From: Tenacibaculum sp.
GTDB lineage: Bacteria; Bacteroidota; Bacteroidia; Flavobacteriales; Flavobacteriaceae
Assembly (NCBI GenBank): GCA_022448525.1
Contig: JAKVCX010000009.1
Span: 1 to 64,000 of the forward strand
Reading direction: 5' to 3'
DNA length: 64,000 nucleotides
Of the stretch, positions 36,959 to 44,912 are shown in pieces. Positions within the stretch are counted from its first letter, which is position 1, and each line of letters opens with the position of its first letter. The notes beneath the pieces were generated by a model. It had not been told where the DNA came from, did not search any database, and was given only the letters and a program-made list of their open reading frames with translations. The translations under genes were made by a program, and so were the position numbers.

Positions 36959-37023
36959 CACTTACAAAACCTAACAGTTCACTAAATAAAAAAATAATCA
37001 ACAGCTTAAAATAACACCTTTGT
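36959..37023 (+). promoter_or_regulatory. Predicted LytTR operator and promoter of T9SS protein 2, group B
   Basis: Repeats TCACTTACA (36959-36967) and TCACTAAAT (36980-36988) have a 12-base spacer. The -7-like CACCTTTG lies at 37016-37023, 27 bases after the right repeat. Confidence 0.62.
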
Positions 37024-37039
37024 TTTCATAATGTAAAAA

Positions 37040-40000
37040 ATGAAATTTATTATGAAAATAAAATTATGCTTATTGTTTTTATTTACATGTTTTCTCGGAA
37101 AAGCACAAATCTATGTAGATAAAGATGCAACAGGAAGTAACGATGGAACTTCATGGGCTGATGCTTACACAAGTTTACAAGATGCACTAGCAAATGATTC
37201 AAATGGAGATGAAATTTGGATAGCAGAAGGTAACTACAATCCAGGTACAAATAAAACGGATAGTTTTATTTTGAACCAAGCCAATGTTAAGCTTTATGGT
37301 GGTTTTAATGGAACCGAATCACTTTTAACCGAACGAAATATTGCTTTACACAAAACAATTTTTGATGGTGATGTAAATGGAGATGATACAGGAATTAATT
37401 ATTTCGGTGTAAACAGATCAGATAACATCATTAATATTGTTAAGATTAAGGCTGTCAATTGTGCAATAGACGGAATTACAATTGCAAACGGAAATGCACA
37501 AGATACATCTTCTTCGGACAGACAAGAGGGTAGTGCGGTATTGATCGATGCGGACAATATGACTATTAGAAATTGTACAATTGAAAAGAATTTGGTGAGA
37601 AGGTTAGGAGTAATTCAAATGATTGATTACAAAGGTTTTTTAAATATTGAAAATACGGTGTTCAATGAAAATTTTGGTAATGGAGGTGTCGTTCTTTATA
37701 CTAGAGCAAATAACGGAGTTCTAAATATTAAAATAACGAATTGTCTTTTTAGCAATAATACGTTAGAGTCTGCTTCTGGAGCTGGGAATGCAGGAATTAT
37801 TTGGTTTAGGCAAGACTTTAATAAGTCTAATGTTTGGCAAACAGCAAACATAACTAACTGTACTTTTGTAAACAACAAAAACAATTCTAAAACTACAGGG
37901 GCGACTTTAATAAACGCTTCGAGAATTTCTTCAAACGTTCCTAATTCTGTAAGAGTTTATAATTCTATTTTTTGGGGAAATACAAATGGTATTGGGGATC
38001 CTATGCATTCTATTGGAAATGATACTTCTCAAATGAGTGCTGCAAGTTACGTTGCGGAAACTTCAGTAGGTGGAGATGGAGGATTTGATAATTTTCCAAC
38101 GCTTAACGCAATTAATAGTACGAGTGCTTCTAGAAGTGCGACTACAGACTTAGACCCAATTTTTAATAGTACTACAGATTTTGGTTTACAGGCAACCTCT
38201 CCAGTTGTTAACAACGGAGATAGTTCAAAAATTCCAAACAATATTACTACAGATATTTTAGGAAACGATAGAATTCAATCATTGGGTGTGGATTTAGGAT
38301 GTTATGAATCTCCTCACACTACAGGTAATGCACCGTTTAATATCATATTTGTAGATAAAAATGCTACAGGTAGTAATAATGGATCTAAATGGGATGATGC
38401 ATATACTAATTTACAAGATGCTCTAGATAATTATACAACAGGAAAAGAAATATGGGTAGCAAAAGGAACATATCAACCATCAGGATCTAATGGAAGAAAT
38501 AACACTTTTGAAATTACCGTAAATAGAACAAAACTTTATGGTGGTTTTGCAGGTACAGAAAGTAGTTTTAATCAAAGAGATTTAAGTGTTAACCAAACGA
38601 TTCTTTCCGGAGATATTAATGATGATGATACTGGTGTTTCATTTACAGGTAATAATCGAAGTGAAAATTTATACAATGTACTTACTGTTAATACGCTAGA
38701 AACAACTATCGATGGGTTTACAATTTCTGGAGGTCAGGCAGATGGAACTACTTCAAATACTAGAAATGGAGCAGGATTAGCATATAGATCAACAATTGCA
38801 TCTTTCGATTCAAATGCTTCATTATCAAATGTGATTCTTGAAGATAATGTGTCAATAGGGAATGGAACCATTCAAGGAGGATTAAGAGGTGATCTGACTA
38901 TGCAGAACTTAATAATTAGAAACAATTTAGCTAGAAGCGCAACGGCAATGTTTATTTTTGGTTTTAACCCAGGATTAGATGTTACTATTACAAATTGTTT
39001 AATCGATGGTAATACACTTAGTGATTCTTCAATTGGAACTGCAAGTATGGGAATTATGTGGTTTAGAAACGATGGAAGTGGAACCCCTAATGGAACAACT
39101 AATGTTACGTTAATTAATTCTACTTTAGTTAATAACAATAATACATCGAACAGCAGTAATTCGGCAACGTTATTTAATGTAAACAGAAATACTTTTTTTA
39201 ACAACGGACCAATAAATCTCAAGGTTTATAATAGTATTTTTTGGAATAATTTGAATGCAAACAATCAAGTGTTAAGATCAGTTGGAAATGAGCATGCTAC
39301 TTTCCCAAATGGAAATATTCAAGTGAAAAATTCACTTTCTTTTGACGGGTTTTTCAATGTTAATAATACAAATACAGTAAGCAGTGATCCTTTATTTACA
39401 AGTACTTCTGATTTTACTTTACAATCAGGTTCTCCTGCTATCGATGCTGGAGATAGTTCCCTTGTTCCTTCGGATATTACTGAAGATTTGGCCGGGAACA
39501 ATAGAATATCTGGTACATCTGTAGATATGGGTGCATATGAATCTTCATTAGTTCAATATACCTTAACGTTAAATGCAATTGGCGGATCAATTTCTCCAAA
39601 TCCAGCTGGAGGAACTTATGATGATGGAACTTCAGTTACTTTAACAGCTACACCAGATTCAGGTTTTCAGTTTACAGGATGGAGTGGAGATGCATCTGGT
39701 ACAACAAATCCATTGAGCATAACTATGGATGCGGATAAAACGATAACAGCAATGTTTTCACCAATTCAAAGAACTCTTACCTTAAATGCTACAAATGGAT
39801 CGATTTCCACAAATCCAAATCCAGTTGGAGGAACGTACGATGACGGAACTTCAGTTGCTTTAACAGCTTCACCAGATCCAGGTTTTGAGTTTTCAGGATG
39901 GAGTGGAGATGCTTCAGGAACTACAAATCCATTAACAATAACAATGGATGCTGATAAAACTATTACAGCTACGTTTGCACCAATTCAAAGAACATTAACT

Positions 40001-40894
40001 GTAAATGCTACCAATGGCTCAGTTGCTACAAATCCAAACCCAATCGCAGGGACATATGATAATGGTACTTCAGTAATTTTAACAGCTTCAGCAGACTCTG
40101 GTTTTGAGTTTACAGGATGGAGTGGAGATGCTTCAGGTACTACAAATCCATTAACAGTAACAATGGATGCTGATAAAACTATTACGGCTACTTTTGCACC
40201 AATTCAAAGAACATTAACTGTAAATGCTACCAATGGTTCGGTTGCTACAAATCCAAATCCAATCGCAGGGACATATGATAATGGGACTTCAGTAATTTTA
40301 ACTGCAACACCAGATCCTGGTTATGAATTTACAGGATGGAGTGGCGATGCTTCAGGAACTACAAATCCGTTAACAATAACTATGGATGCTGATAAAAATG
40401 TAATAGCTATGTTCAGTCCAATTCAGAGAACATTATCAATTACAGCAATGAATGGAACTGTAACCGTGAGTCCAGATCCAGTAAATGGTACATATGACCA
40501 AGGGACCATTGTTACTTTAACCGCTGTTCCAGATTCAGGATATTTATTTGATTCTTGGAGTGGAGATGCTACAGGAACAACAACGCAAGTAACAGTTACA
40601 ATGGATGCAGACAAAAATATTACTGCTACATTCTCAGCTACATTAGGTATAAACCAAGAGAAATTTAAAATTCCATTTAAATTATATCCTAATCCAGTAA
40701 CAGATGTTTTACACATAGAATCTCAAGAAGTTGTAAATAAAGTTAAAATTTATGATGCTTTAGGAAAAGTAGTATTATATAAAAATTCATTATCTGAAAA
40801 TACCATGAATGTATCTAATTTATCACATGGAATTTACTTTATGATTATTGAAACTGAAACAGGTAAAGGAGTTAGAAGATTCATTAAGAAGTAA
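37040..40894 (+). CDS. Large T9SS-secreted surface protein 2 with InlB-type B repeats
   Basis: A 1284-residue paralogue of T9SS protein 1 with a different front half: signal peptide (ending GKAQ; the ATG at 37052 is a possible alternative start), two consecutive parallel beta-helix regions of the choice-of-anchor Q type (about 25-430 and 435-835, each opening with a DATGSNDGTSW-like motif), five InlB B-repeats (DNA 39554-40640; repeats 3 and 4 nearly identical) and a type A T9SS sorting domain. The 3' end is nearly identical in DNA to that of protein 1. Predicted to be under regulator 3. Probable adhesin or polymer-binding surface protein. Confidence 0.88.
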   Translation: MKFIMKIKLCLLFLFTCFLGKAQIYVDKDATGSNDGTSWADAYTSLQDALANDSNGDEIWIAEGNYNPGTNKTDSFILNQANVKLYGGFNGTESLLTERNIALHKTIFDGDVNGDDTGINYFGVNRSDNIINIVKIKAVNCAIDGITIANGNAQDTSSSDRQEGSAVLIDADNMTIRNCTIEKNLVRRLGVIQMIDYKGFLNIENTVFNENFGNGGVVLYTRANNGVLNIKITNCLFSNNTLESASGAGNAGIIWFRQDFNKSNVWQTANITNCTFVNNKNNSKTTGATLINASRISSNVPNSVRVYNSIFWGNTNGIGDPMHSIGNDTSQMSAASYVAETSVGGDGGFDNFPTLNAINSTSASRSATTDLDPIFNSTTDFGLQATSPVVNNGDSSKIPNNITTDILGNDRIQSLGVDLGCYESPHTTGNAPFNIIFVDKNATGSNNGSKWDDAYTNLQDALDNYTTGKEIWVAKGTYQPSGSNGRNNTFEITVNRTKLYGGFAGTESSFNQRDLSVNQTILSGDINDDDTGVSFTGNNRSENLYNVLTVNTLETTIDGFTISGGQADGTTSNTRNGAGLAYRSTIASFDSNASLSNVILEDNVSIGNGTIQGGLRGDLTMQNLIIRNNLARSATAMFIFGFNPGLDVTITNCLIDGNTLSDSSIGTASMGIMWFRNDGSGTPNGTTNVTLINSTLVNNNNTSNSSNSATLFNVNRNTFFNNGPINLKVYNSIFWNNLNANNQVLRSVGNEHATFPNGNIQVKNSLSFDGFFNVNNTNTVSSDPLFTSTSDFTLQSGSPAIDAGDSSLVPSDITEDLAGNNRISGTSVDMGAYESSLVQYTLTLNAIGGSISPNPAGGTYDDGTSVTLTATPDSGFQFTGWSGDASGTTNPLSITMDADKTITAMFSPIQRTLTLNATNGSISTNPNPVGGTYDDGTSVALTASPDPGFEFSGWSGDASGTTNPLTITMDADKTITATFAPIQRTLTVNATNGSVATNPNPIAGTYDNGTSVILTASADSGFEFTGWSGDASGTTNPLTVTMDADKTITATFAPIQRTLTVNATNGSVATNPNPIAGTYDNGTSVILTATPDPGYEFTGWSGDASGTTNPLTITMDADKNVIAMFSPIQRTLSITAMNGTVTVSPDPVNGTYDQGTIVTLTAVPDSGYLFDSWSGDATGTTTQVTVTMDADKNITATFSATLGINQEKFKIPFKLYPNPVTDVLHIESQEVVNKVKIYDALGKVVLYKNSLSENTMNVSNLSHGIYFMIIETETGKGVRRFIKK

Positions 40895-40904
40895 TTTATA
40901 ATAC

Positions 40905-40991
40905 ATGAAAAGGAGTAAAGATAATTACAGGTTCGAAATGACCTTAGTCATCATGTATGCCGTTATTTTTTATCTAATAGCTTTGCTGTAA
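40905..40991 (+). CDS. Tiny 28-residue membrane peptide, copy 2
   Basis: Differs from copy 1 at a single residue (Ala for Val at position 19), with several silent changes. It begins 10 bases after the T9SS protein 2 stop codon, as copy 1 does after protein 1. The flanking DNA is shared with copy 1, so the peptide gene was duplicated or converted together with the T9SS gene end. Confidence 0.65.
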   Translation: MKRSKDNYRFEMTLVIMYAVIFYLIALL

Positions 40992-40995
40992 ACTC

Positions 40996-41026
40996 AAAGT
41001 CCTTCCATAACGGAAGGGCTTTTTTT
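40996..41026 (+). terminator. Intrinsic terminator after tiny peptide 2
   Basis: Stem AAAGTCCTTCC (40996-41006) with GGAAGGGCTTT (41012-41022), then T residues. The stem sequence differs from that after copy 1, showing that the shared region ends near here. Confidence 0.82.
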
Positions 41027-41160
41027 ATGATTATGAAATAAATTCTTTATATGAATTAGGGTAAACATCAATTAAACTGTTTAATACTTCGACGAGGTTA
41101 ATTTTTTAATATCCAACCAAGTAACATTTCATTACGAATTAACAGTGTGGAAGGAGAATT

Positions 41161-41247
41161 ATGAAGAAAAGTAAAGACAATTATCGTTTTGAACTAACAT
41201 TGGTTGTAATGTATAGTATCATATTTGTTCTAATAATTTTGTTATAA
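41161..41247 (+). CDS. Tiny 28-residue membrane peptide, copy 3 (diverged)
   Basis: A standalone gene of 29 codons with the same length and layout as copies 1 and 2: basic start, SKDNYRFE motif, hydrophobic helix ending IILL. At the DNA level many third positions differ while the SKDNYRF segment is kept. It has its own upstream region with a GGAAGGAG sequence seven bases before the ATG, unusual in this phylum, and its own terminator. Not attached to a large T9SS gene. Confidence 0.65.
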   Translation: MKKSKDNYRFELTLVVMYSIIFVLIILL

Positions 41248-41253
41248 AAAAAG

Positions 41254-41286
41254 AGAGCCCATCAGGGATATTTGAGGGCTCTTTTG
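41254..41286 (+). terminator. Intrinsic terminator after tiny peptide 3
   Basis: AGAGCCC (41254-41260) pairs with GGGCTCT (41276-41282), followed by T residues. From here to 41611 the DNA is AT-rich without a recognisable gene. Confidence 0.72.
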
Positions 41287-41611
41287 TATTTGGTGTTTTG
41301 GAGGAACGATTTAAGAATGCCATTAAATTTAAGAATTTTTGAGCTCAAATACAAGAAGGGAAGCACAATTGTACTTATTAAGATTTTGATTGTCAGAGTT
41401 TTTTGACGTGATTGTTTTTTTGGAAATAACAATTTGTCCTGTATTGCGTTATTAGATTTATATGAAATGAGTTGAGTTTAATATCCATTTATACTAGATT
41501 CAAAGAGACGATTTTTGAATATTTTTTATCGTTTTTGAATTTAGTTTGAACATAACATAATGGATTAGGGTTCTTTAACATTTAATATTAGTTAATTGTG
41601 TTGAAATGAAA

Positions 41612-41619
41612 TATATTTG
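41612..41619 (+). promoter_or_regulatory. -7 promoter element of the porP/sprF-like gene
   Basis: TATATTTG matches TAnnTTTG and lies 24 bases before the ATG. No LytTR-type repeat is seen at the distance used by the upstream regulon. Confidence 0.5.
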
Positions 41620-41643
41620 CGGGTTTAAAGTAAATGTTACTAA

Positions 41644-42615
41644 ATGAAATTTTTGATTAGAGTTATTTGTTTGTTTTTTGCGGTAATCGGGGTTCAAGCG
41701 CAAGAAACCTTACCAATTTATCAAGATTATTTATCTGATAATGTTTACTTAATTCATCCAGCAGCTGCAGGTATTGGTGATTGTGGAAAAATTCGTTTAA
41801 CAGCGAGAACGCAATGGTTAGGTGTTGAAAATGCGCCGGAATTACAAACATTAAGTTTTCATGCCAAAGCAAGTGCAGATTCAAAAGCTGCATATGGAGC
41901 TATCATTTTTAATGACAAAAATGGATTCCATTCTCAATTAGCTTTTCAGGGTACATACGCTTATCATTTAGAGTTGGATAGAGGAAATACTTTTAACCAA
42001 TTATCTTTTGGTTTATCTCTTTCTGGAGTTCAAAATCAGGTAGACCAAAGTACATTTACCGGTGATCCTACGGTAAGACAGGTAATTGAGAGTGAATTAT
42101 ATGTAAATGCTGATTTTGGTTTAGGGTATCATTACAAAGGATTATCAAGTTACTTAACAATTAAGAATATATTTTTATCGGCTAAAGATGTTCTTAGAAA
42201 TGAGTTCGAAGCATTAAATCTTAGAAACTACATATTAGGAGCAGGATATTTTTTCGGAGACGAAACAAAACTTCAGTATGAGCCTTCTTTTATGTTTCAA
42301 TTTAAAGAACAAACACAGGAAAAAATTCTAGATTTAAACGTAAAGGTTTACAAAAATTTTAGAAAAACGAGACTTTGGTTAGCGGCTTCTTTTAGATCTT
42401 CTTTTGGAGGAAATACTTTTGGTAATGCACAATATATTTCTCCTATAGTAGGTGTGAATTTTAATCGTTTTATGTTCTCATACACATACACGAAGCAATC
42501 AGGAGATATTTTGTTTGCTGATTCAGGATTTCATCAAGTTACATTAGGAATGAATGTATTATGCAGAAAAAAGAGATTGGCAGCCTGTCCTAACATTAAC
42601 GGACAACTATTCTAG
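41644..42615 (+). CDS. PorP/SprF family type IX secretion outer-membrane protein
   Basis: A 323-residue protein with a signal peptide (ending GVQAQ), an N-terminal motif YLSDNVYLIHPAAAG and an outer-membrane beta-barrel, as in PorP/SprF proteins that attach to the type IX secretion machinery or to specific large substrates such as adhesins. Many genomes encode several copies, each next to the T9SS substrate it serves, so this one may serve the two large surface proteins upstream (inference). It ends with a four-base overlap with the convergent murI gene. Confidence 0.88.
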   Translation: MKFLIRVICLFFAVIGVQAQETLPIYQDYLSDNVYLIHPAAAGIGDCGKIRLTARTQWLGVENAPELQTLSFHAKASADSKAAYGAIIFNDKNGFHSQLAFQGTYAYHLELDRGNTFNQLSFGLSLSGVQNQVDQSTFTGDPTVRQVIESELYVNADFGLGYHYKGLSSYLTIKNIFLSAKDVLRNEFEALNLRNYILGAGYFFGDETKLQYEPSFMFQFKEQTQEKILDLNVKVYKNFRKTRLWLAASFRSSFGGNTFGNAQYISPIVGVNFNRFMFSYTYTKQSGDILFADSGFHQVTLGMNVLCRKKRLAACPNINGQLF

Positions 42616-43406
42616 AAATCTATTTCGTCAATAATTATATCAGTATATTCTTTTAAGATATTTTTTAAAATCATCTTATCCTTATTTATATAGAAAATAT
42701 TACGCTGGTCAGATTCAGAAATACGTAATAAATTTTCTTTATCTAGAATATTTTTAGTTTGTTTGGCAACGGCTTCACCAGAATCTATGATTTTTACAGA
42801 GTTTCCTGTGATTTGCTGAATTTTTGGTATCAGATAAGGGTAATGTGTACATCCAAGCACTAAACAGTCTATATTTTGATTAATCATTGGTTGTAGATAT
42901 TGATTAAGTAAGATGTCCATTTCGTTAGAGTCAATCTTTCCATTTTCAATCAATTCCACTAAACCTTCCCCAATTTGTTCTATAATTTTTACATCTTGAT
43001 TTATTTTGGAAGAAGTTTGTTCAAATAGAGAACTATTTAAGGTACCCTTTGTAGCTAAAATTCCAATTTTGTTAGATTTCGTAAGAATCGATGCTGGTTT
43101 GATAGCAGGTTCTATTCCTATAAAGGGAACTTCATAATTCTTTCGCAAATATGAAATTGCATTTGTAGTAGCAGTATTGCACGCAACAACAATAATTTTA
43201 CAATTTTGACGTAATAAGAACTCCGTATTTTTGATAGATAAATCAATTATGGTCTCTTTAGATTTTTGTCCATAAGGAGCATTTTTACTATCAGACAAAT
43301 AAATAGTTTGTTCAAGTGGAAGTAAAGAATGGATCTCTTTCCAAATTGAAGTTCCTCCAATTCCTGAATCGAAAATACCTATGGGTTGTTGTTTCTTAGC
43401 CTTCAT
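42612..43406 (-). CDS. murI: Glutamate racemase MurI
   Basis: Converts L-glutamate to D-glutamate for peptidoglycan. From the chosen start the protein has 264 residues with both catalytic cysteines: C76 in VACNTATTN and C186 in GCTHYP, plus the FDSGIGG motif near the N-terminus. The frame extends 12 codons upstream, but that extension runs into the terminator hairpin of the previous gene, so the internal ATG at 43406 is preferred. It lies downstream of the envelope operon but is separated by that terminator. Confidence 0.93.
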   Translation of the reverse strand: MKAKKQQPIGIFDSGIGGTSIWKEIHSLLPLEQTIYLSDSKNAPYGQKSKETIIDLSIKNTEFLLRQNCKIIVVACNTATTNAISYLRKNYEVPFIGIEPAIKPASILTKSNKIGILATKGTLNSSLFEQTSSKINQDVKIIEQIGEGLVELIENGKIDSNEMDILLNQYLQPMINQNIDCLVLGCTHYPYLIPKIQQITGNSVKIIDSGEAVAKQTKNILDKENLLRISESDQRNIFYINKDKMILKNILKEYTDIIIDEIDF

Positions 43407-43426
43407 TATAATAGCAACAAAAATAA

Positions 43427-43454
43427 AAATCCTGCTTAACAAAGCAGGATTTTT
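43427..43454 (-). terminator. Intrinsic terminator of the bamA-ompH operon
   Basis: On the minus strand, AAATCCTGCTT (43452-43442) pairs with AAGCAGGATTT (43437-43427 region) and is followed by a T run. It separates the ompH gene from murI. Confidence 0.78.
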
Positions 43455-43476
43455 AGATAATATTATGGTTTCTTGA

Positions 43477-43986
43477 TTAGAATCCTAATTTTGCTTTTAC
43501 AGCAGCAAAAATATCATCTCCTTTTTCGAATACTAATAATCCTTTACCTGGAGACGCATCAAGAACGTAAATAAATCCTTTCTCAGCTGCTACAGATTTA
43601 ATAGCTTCTTCTGCTTTCTTTAAGATTGGTAACGTCTTTTCTTGGTATCTTTTAGCCATTTCTTGGTTCATAGTTTGCTCTGCTTGAGCAATTTTAGCTC
43701 TATCTTGTTGAACCTCTTGAGCTCTTTTTACGTTAACTTCTTGAGTTTGTGTCTTTCCTTCAGCTTCGTATTTCTTTACTTTAGCTTCAAGTTTTTTAAA
43801 CATTCCTTCGATATCGCTTCTGTAAGTGTTTCTTAATTTTTCAAGATCCGCTTTTAACGCCTTTGTTTCAGGCATTTCAGCTAATAACTTGTCCGTATTA
43901 ATGTGTGCAACTTTTTGAGCATTCGCCACACCACCTAATCCAATCGTAAAAATCGCAACTAATAATAACGTCTTTAAATGTTTCAT
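43477..43986 (-). CDS. OmpH/Skp family periplasmic chaperone 1
   Basis: A 169-residue protein with a signal peptide (ending GVANAQ) and a long charged coiled coil (about 40-125), the OmpH/Skp fold that carries unfolded outer-membrane proteins to the BAM complex. It is last in an operon whose earlier genes are bamA and a longer ompH paralogue, and it ends before a terminator. Confidence 0.9.
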   Translation of the reverse strand: MKHLKTLLLVAIFTIGLGGVANAQKVAHINTDKLLAEMPETKALKADLEKLRNTYRSDIEGMFKKLEAKVKKYEAEGKTQTQEVNVKRAQEVQQDRAKIAQAEQTMNQEMAKRYQEKTLPILKKAEEAIKSVAAEKGFIYVLDASPGKGLLVFEKGDDIFAAVKAKLGF

Positions 43987-44035
43987 CTTTGTTTTAATTT
44001 AAATTTTATGTTCTTTTTTCCTGTTAATTATCTAT

Positions 44036-44851
44036 TTATTGATCGTTTGATTCTTGACCCTTTTTGTCTTCTTCTTCCTTTTTCTTAGCTGCTTCCTTAG
44101 CTTTCTTTAAGGCTTCTTTCTTCTCTCTTAACAATCTTCTTTTTTCTTCTCGAGCTTTTATTTTTGCTTCTCTTTTATCTTTAATTTCTTGAAGCTTCTT
44201 TTCTCTATCGGAAAGCTTTTTCTGTTTTAAAGCTTCTTTTTTTGCTTGTCGCTGCTTTTCTGCTTCAGAAACTTCTTTATTACTTAATAATTTCTTTTTA
44301 GCAGCTATTTTATCGCGTTTAGATTGTTGCTTCTGATCAATATTTATCAGATTTAAAACGAGTGAGCTAATATCGTGTTTTTTATTAGAATACAACATTA
44401 TTAATTCGCTCGATTTATCGAAAACAAAATCGTATTTTTTTCTTGCAGCGATTGTTTGAACAGCATTGTAAACTTGGTCTTGGATTGGTTGAATTAGTTT
44501 CTTACGTAAAATGTACATATCACCATCAGTACCAAAATATAACGACTCTAACTTTCTTAGAGCTTCTTGCTTCACTAAGATATCTTCTTCGCGTTCTTCG
44601 ATAAGCTCAGGAGTAAGAATTGCCTTTTCATTTCCTAAATCTGTTTTCAAAACTTCAATCGCTCTTGCTTCTTTATCAAGATTTGCTCTCCATTTTGCAA
44701 CTTTATCGTTTAAAGCATTTTGAGCTTCGATATATTGAGGGATATTCTGAAGAATATAATCCATATCAATAAAAGCAATTCTTTGATATTTTTGCGCAGT
44801 AACGCTACTTACAATAAGTAAAAGAACGAATGTTAAAATGTTTTTTTTCAT
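44036..44851 (-). CDS. OmpH/Skp family periplasmic chaperone 2 with extended charged tail
   Basis: A 271-residue protein: signal peptide (ending SVTAQ), OmpH domain (about 20-165, with AFIDMDYILQNIPQY) and a very long lysine/glutamate-rich tail of about 90 residues predicted as coiled coil. The tail is unusual for Skp but common in the second OmpH of flavobacteria. It lies between bamA and the shorter ompH. Confidence 0.88.
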   Translation of the reverse strand: MKKNILTFVLLLIVSSVTAQKYQRIAFIDMDYILQNIPQYIEAQNALNDKVAKWRANLDKEARAIEVLKTDLGNEKAILTPELIEEREEDILVKQEALRKLESLYFGTDGDMYILRKKLIQPIQDQVYNAVQTIAARKKYDFVFDKSSELIMLYSNKKHDISSLVLNLINIDQKQQSKRDKIAAKKKLLSNKEVSEAEKQRQAKKEALKQKKLSDREKKLQEIKDKREAKIKAREEKRRLLREKKEALKKAKEAAKKKEEEDKKGQESNDQ

Positions 44852-44912
44852 CTTTATAATGTGTTTAGAAAAAACCGTGCCAAAAAGCCATACACATCAC
44901 AAATGTAAGTTT

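Noticed and set aside
38872..39222. Minus-strand frame of 116 codons inside T9SS protein 2
   Set aside because: It is the complement of a repeat-rich coding region and has low-complexity composition.
29213..40894. The large proteins as possible assembly duplicates
   Set aside because: N-terminal halves, repeat numbers and terminators differ, so they are true paralogues.
41096..41160. LytTR operator upstream of tiny peptide 3
   Set aside because: No convincing 9-12-9 repeat or TAnnTTTG element at the expected distance.
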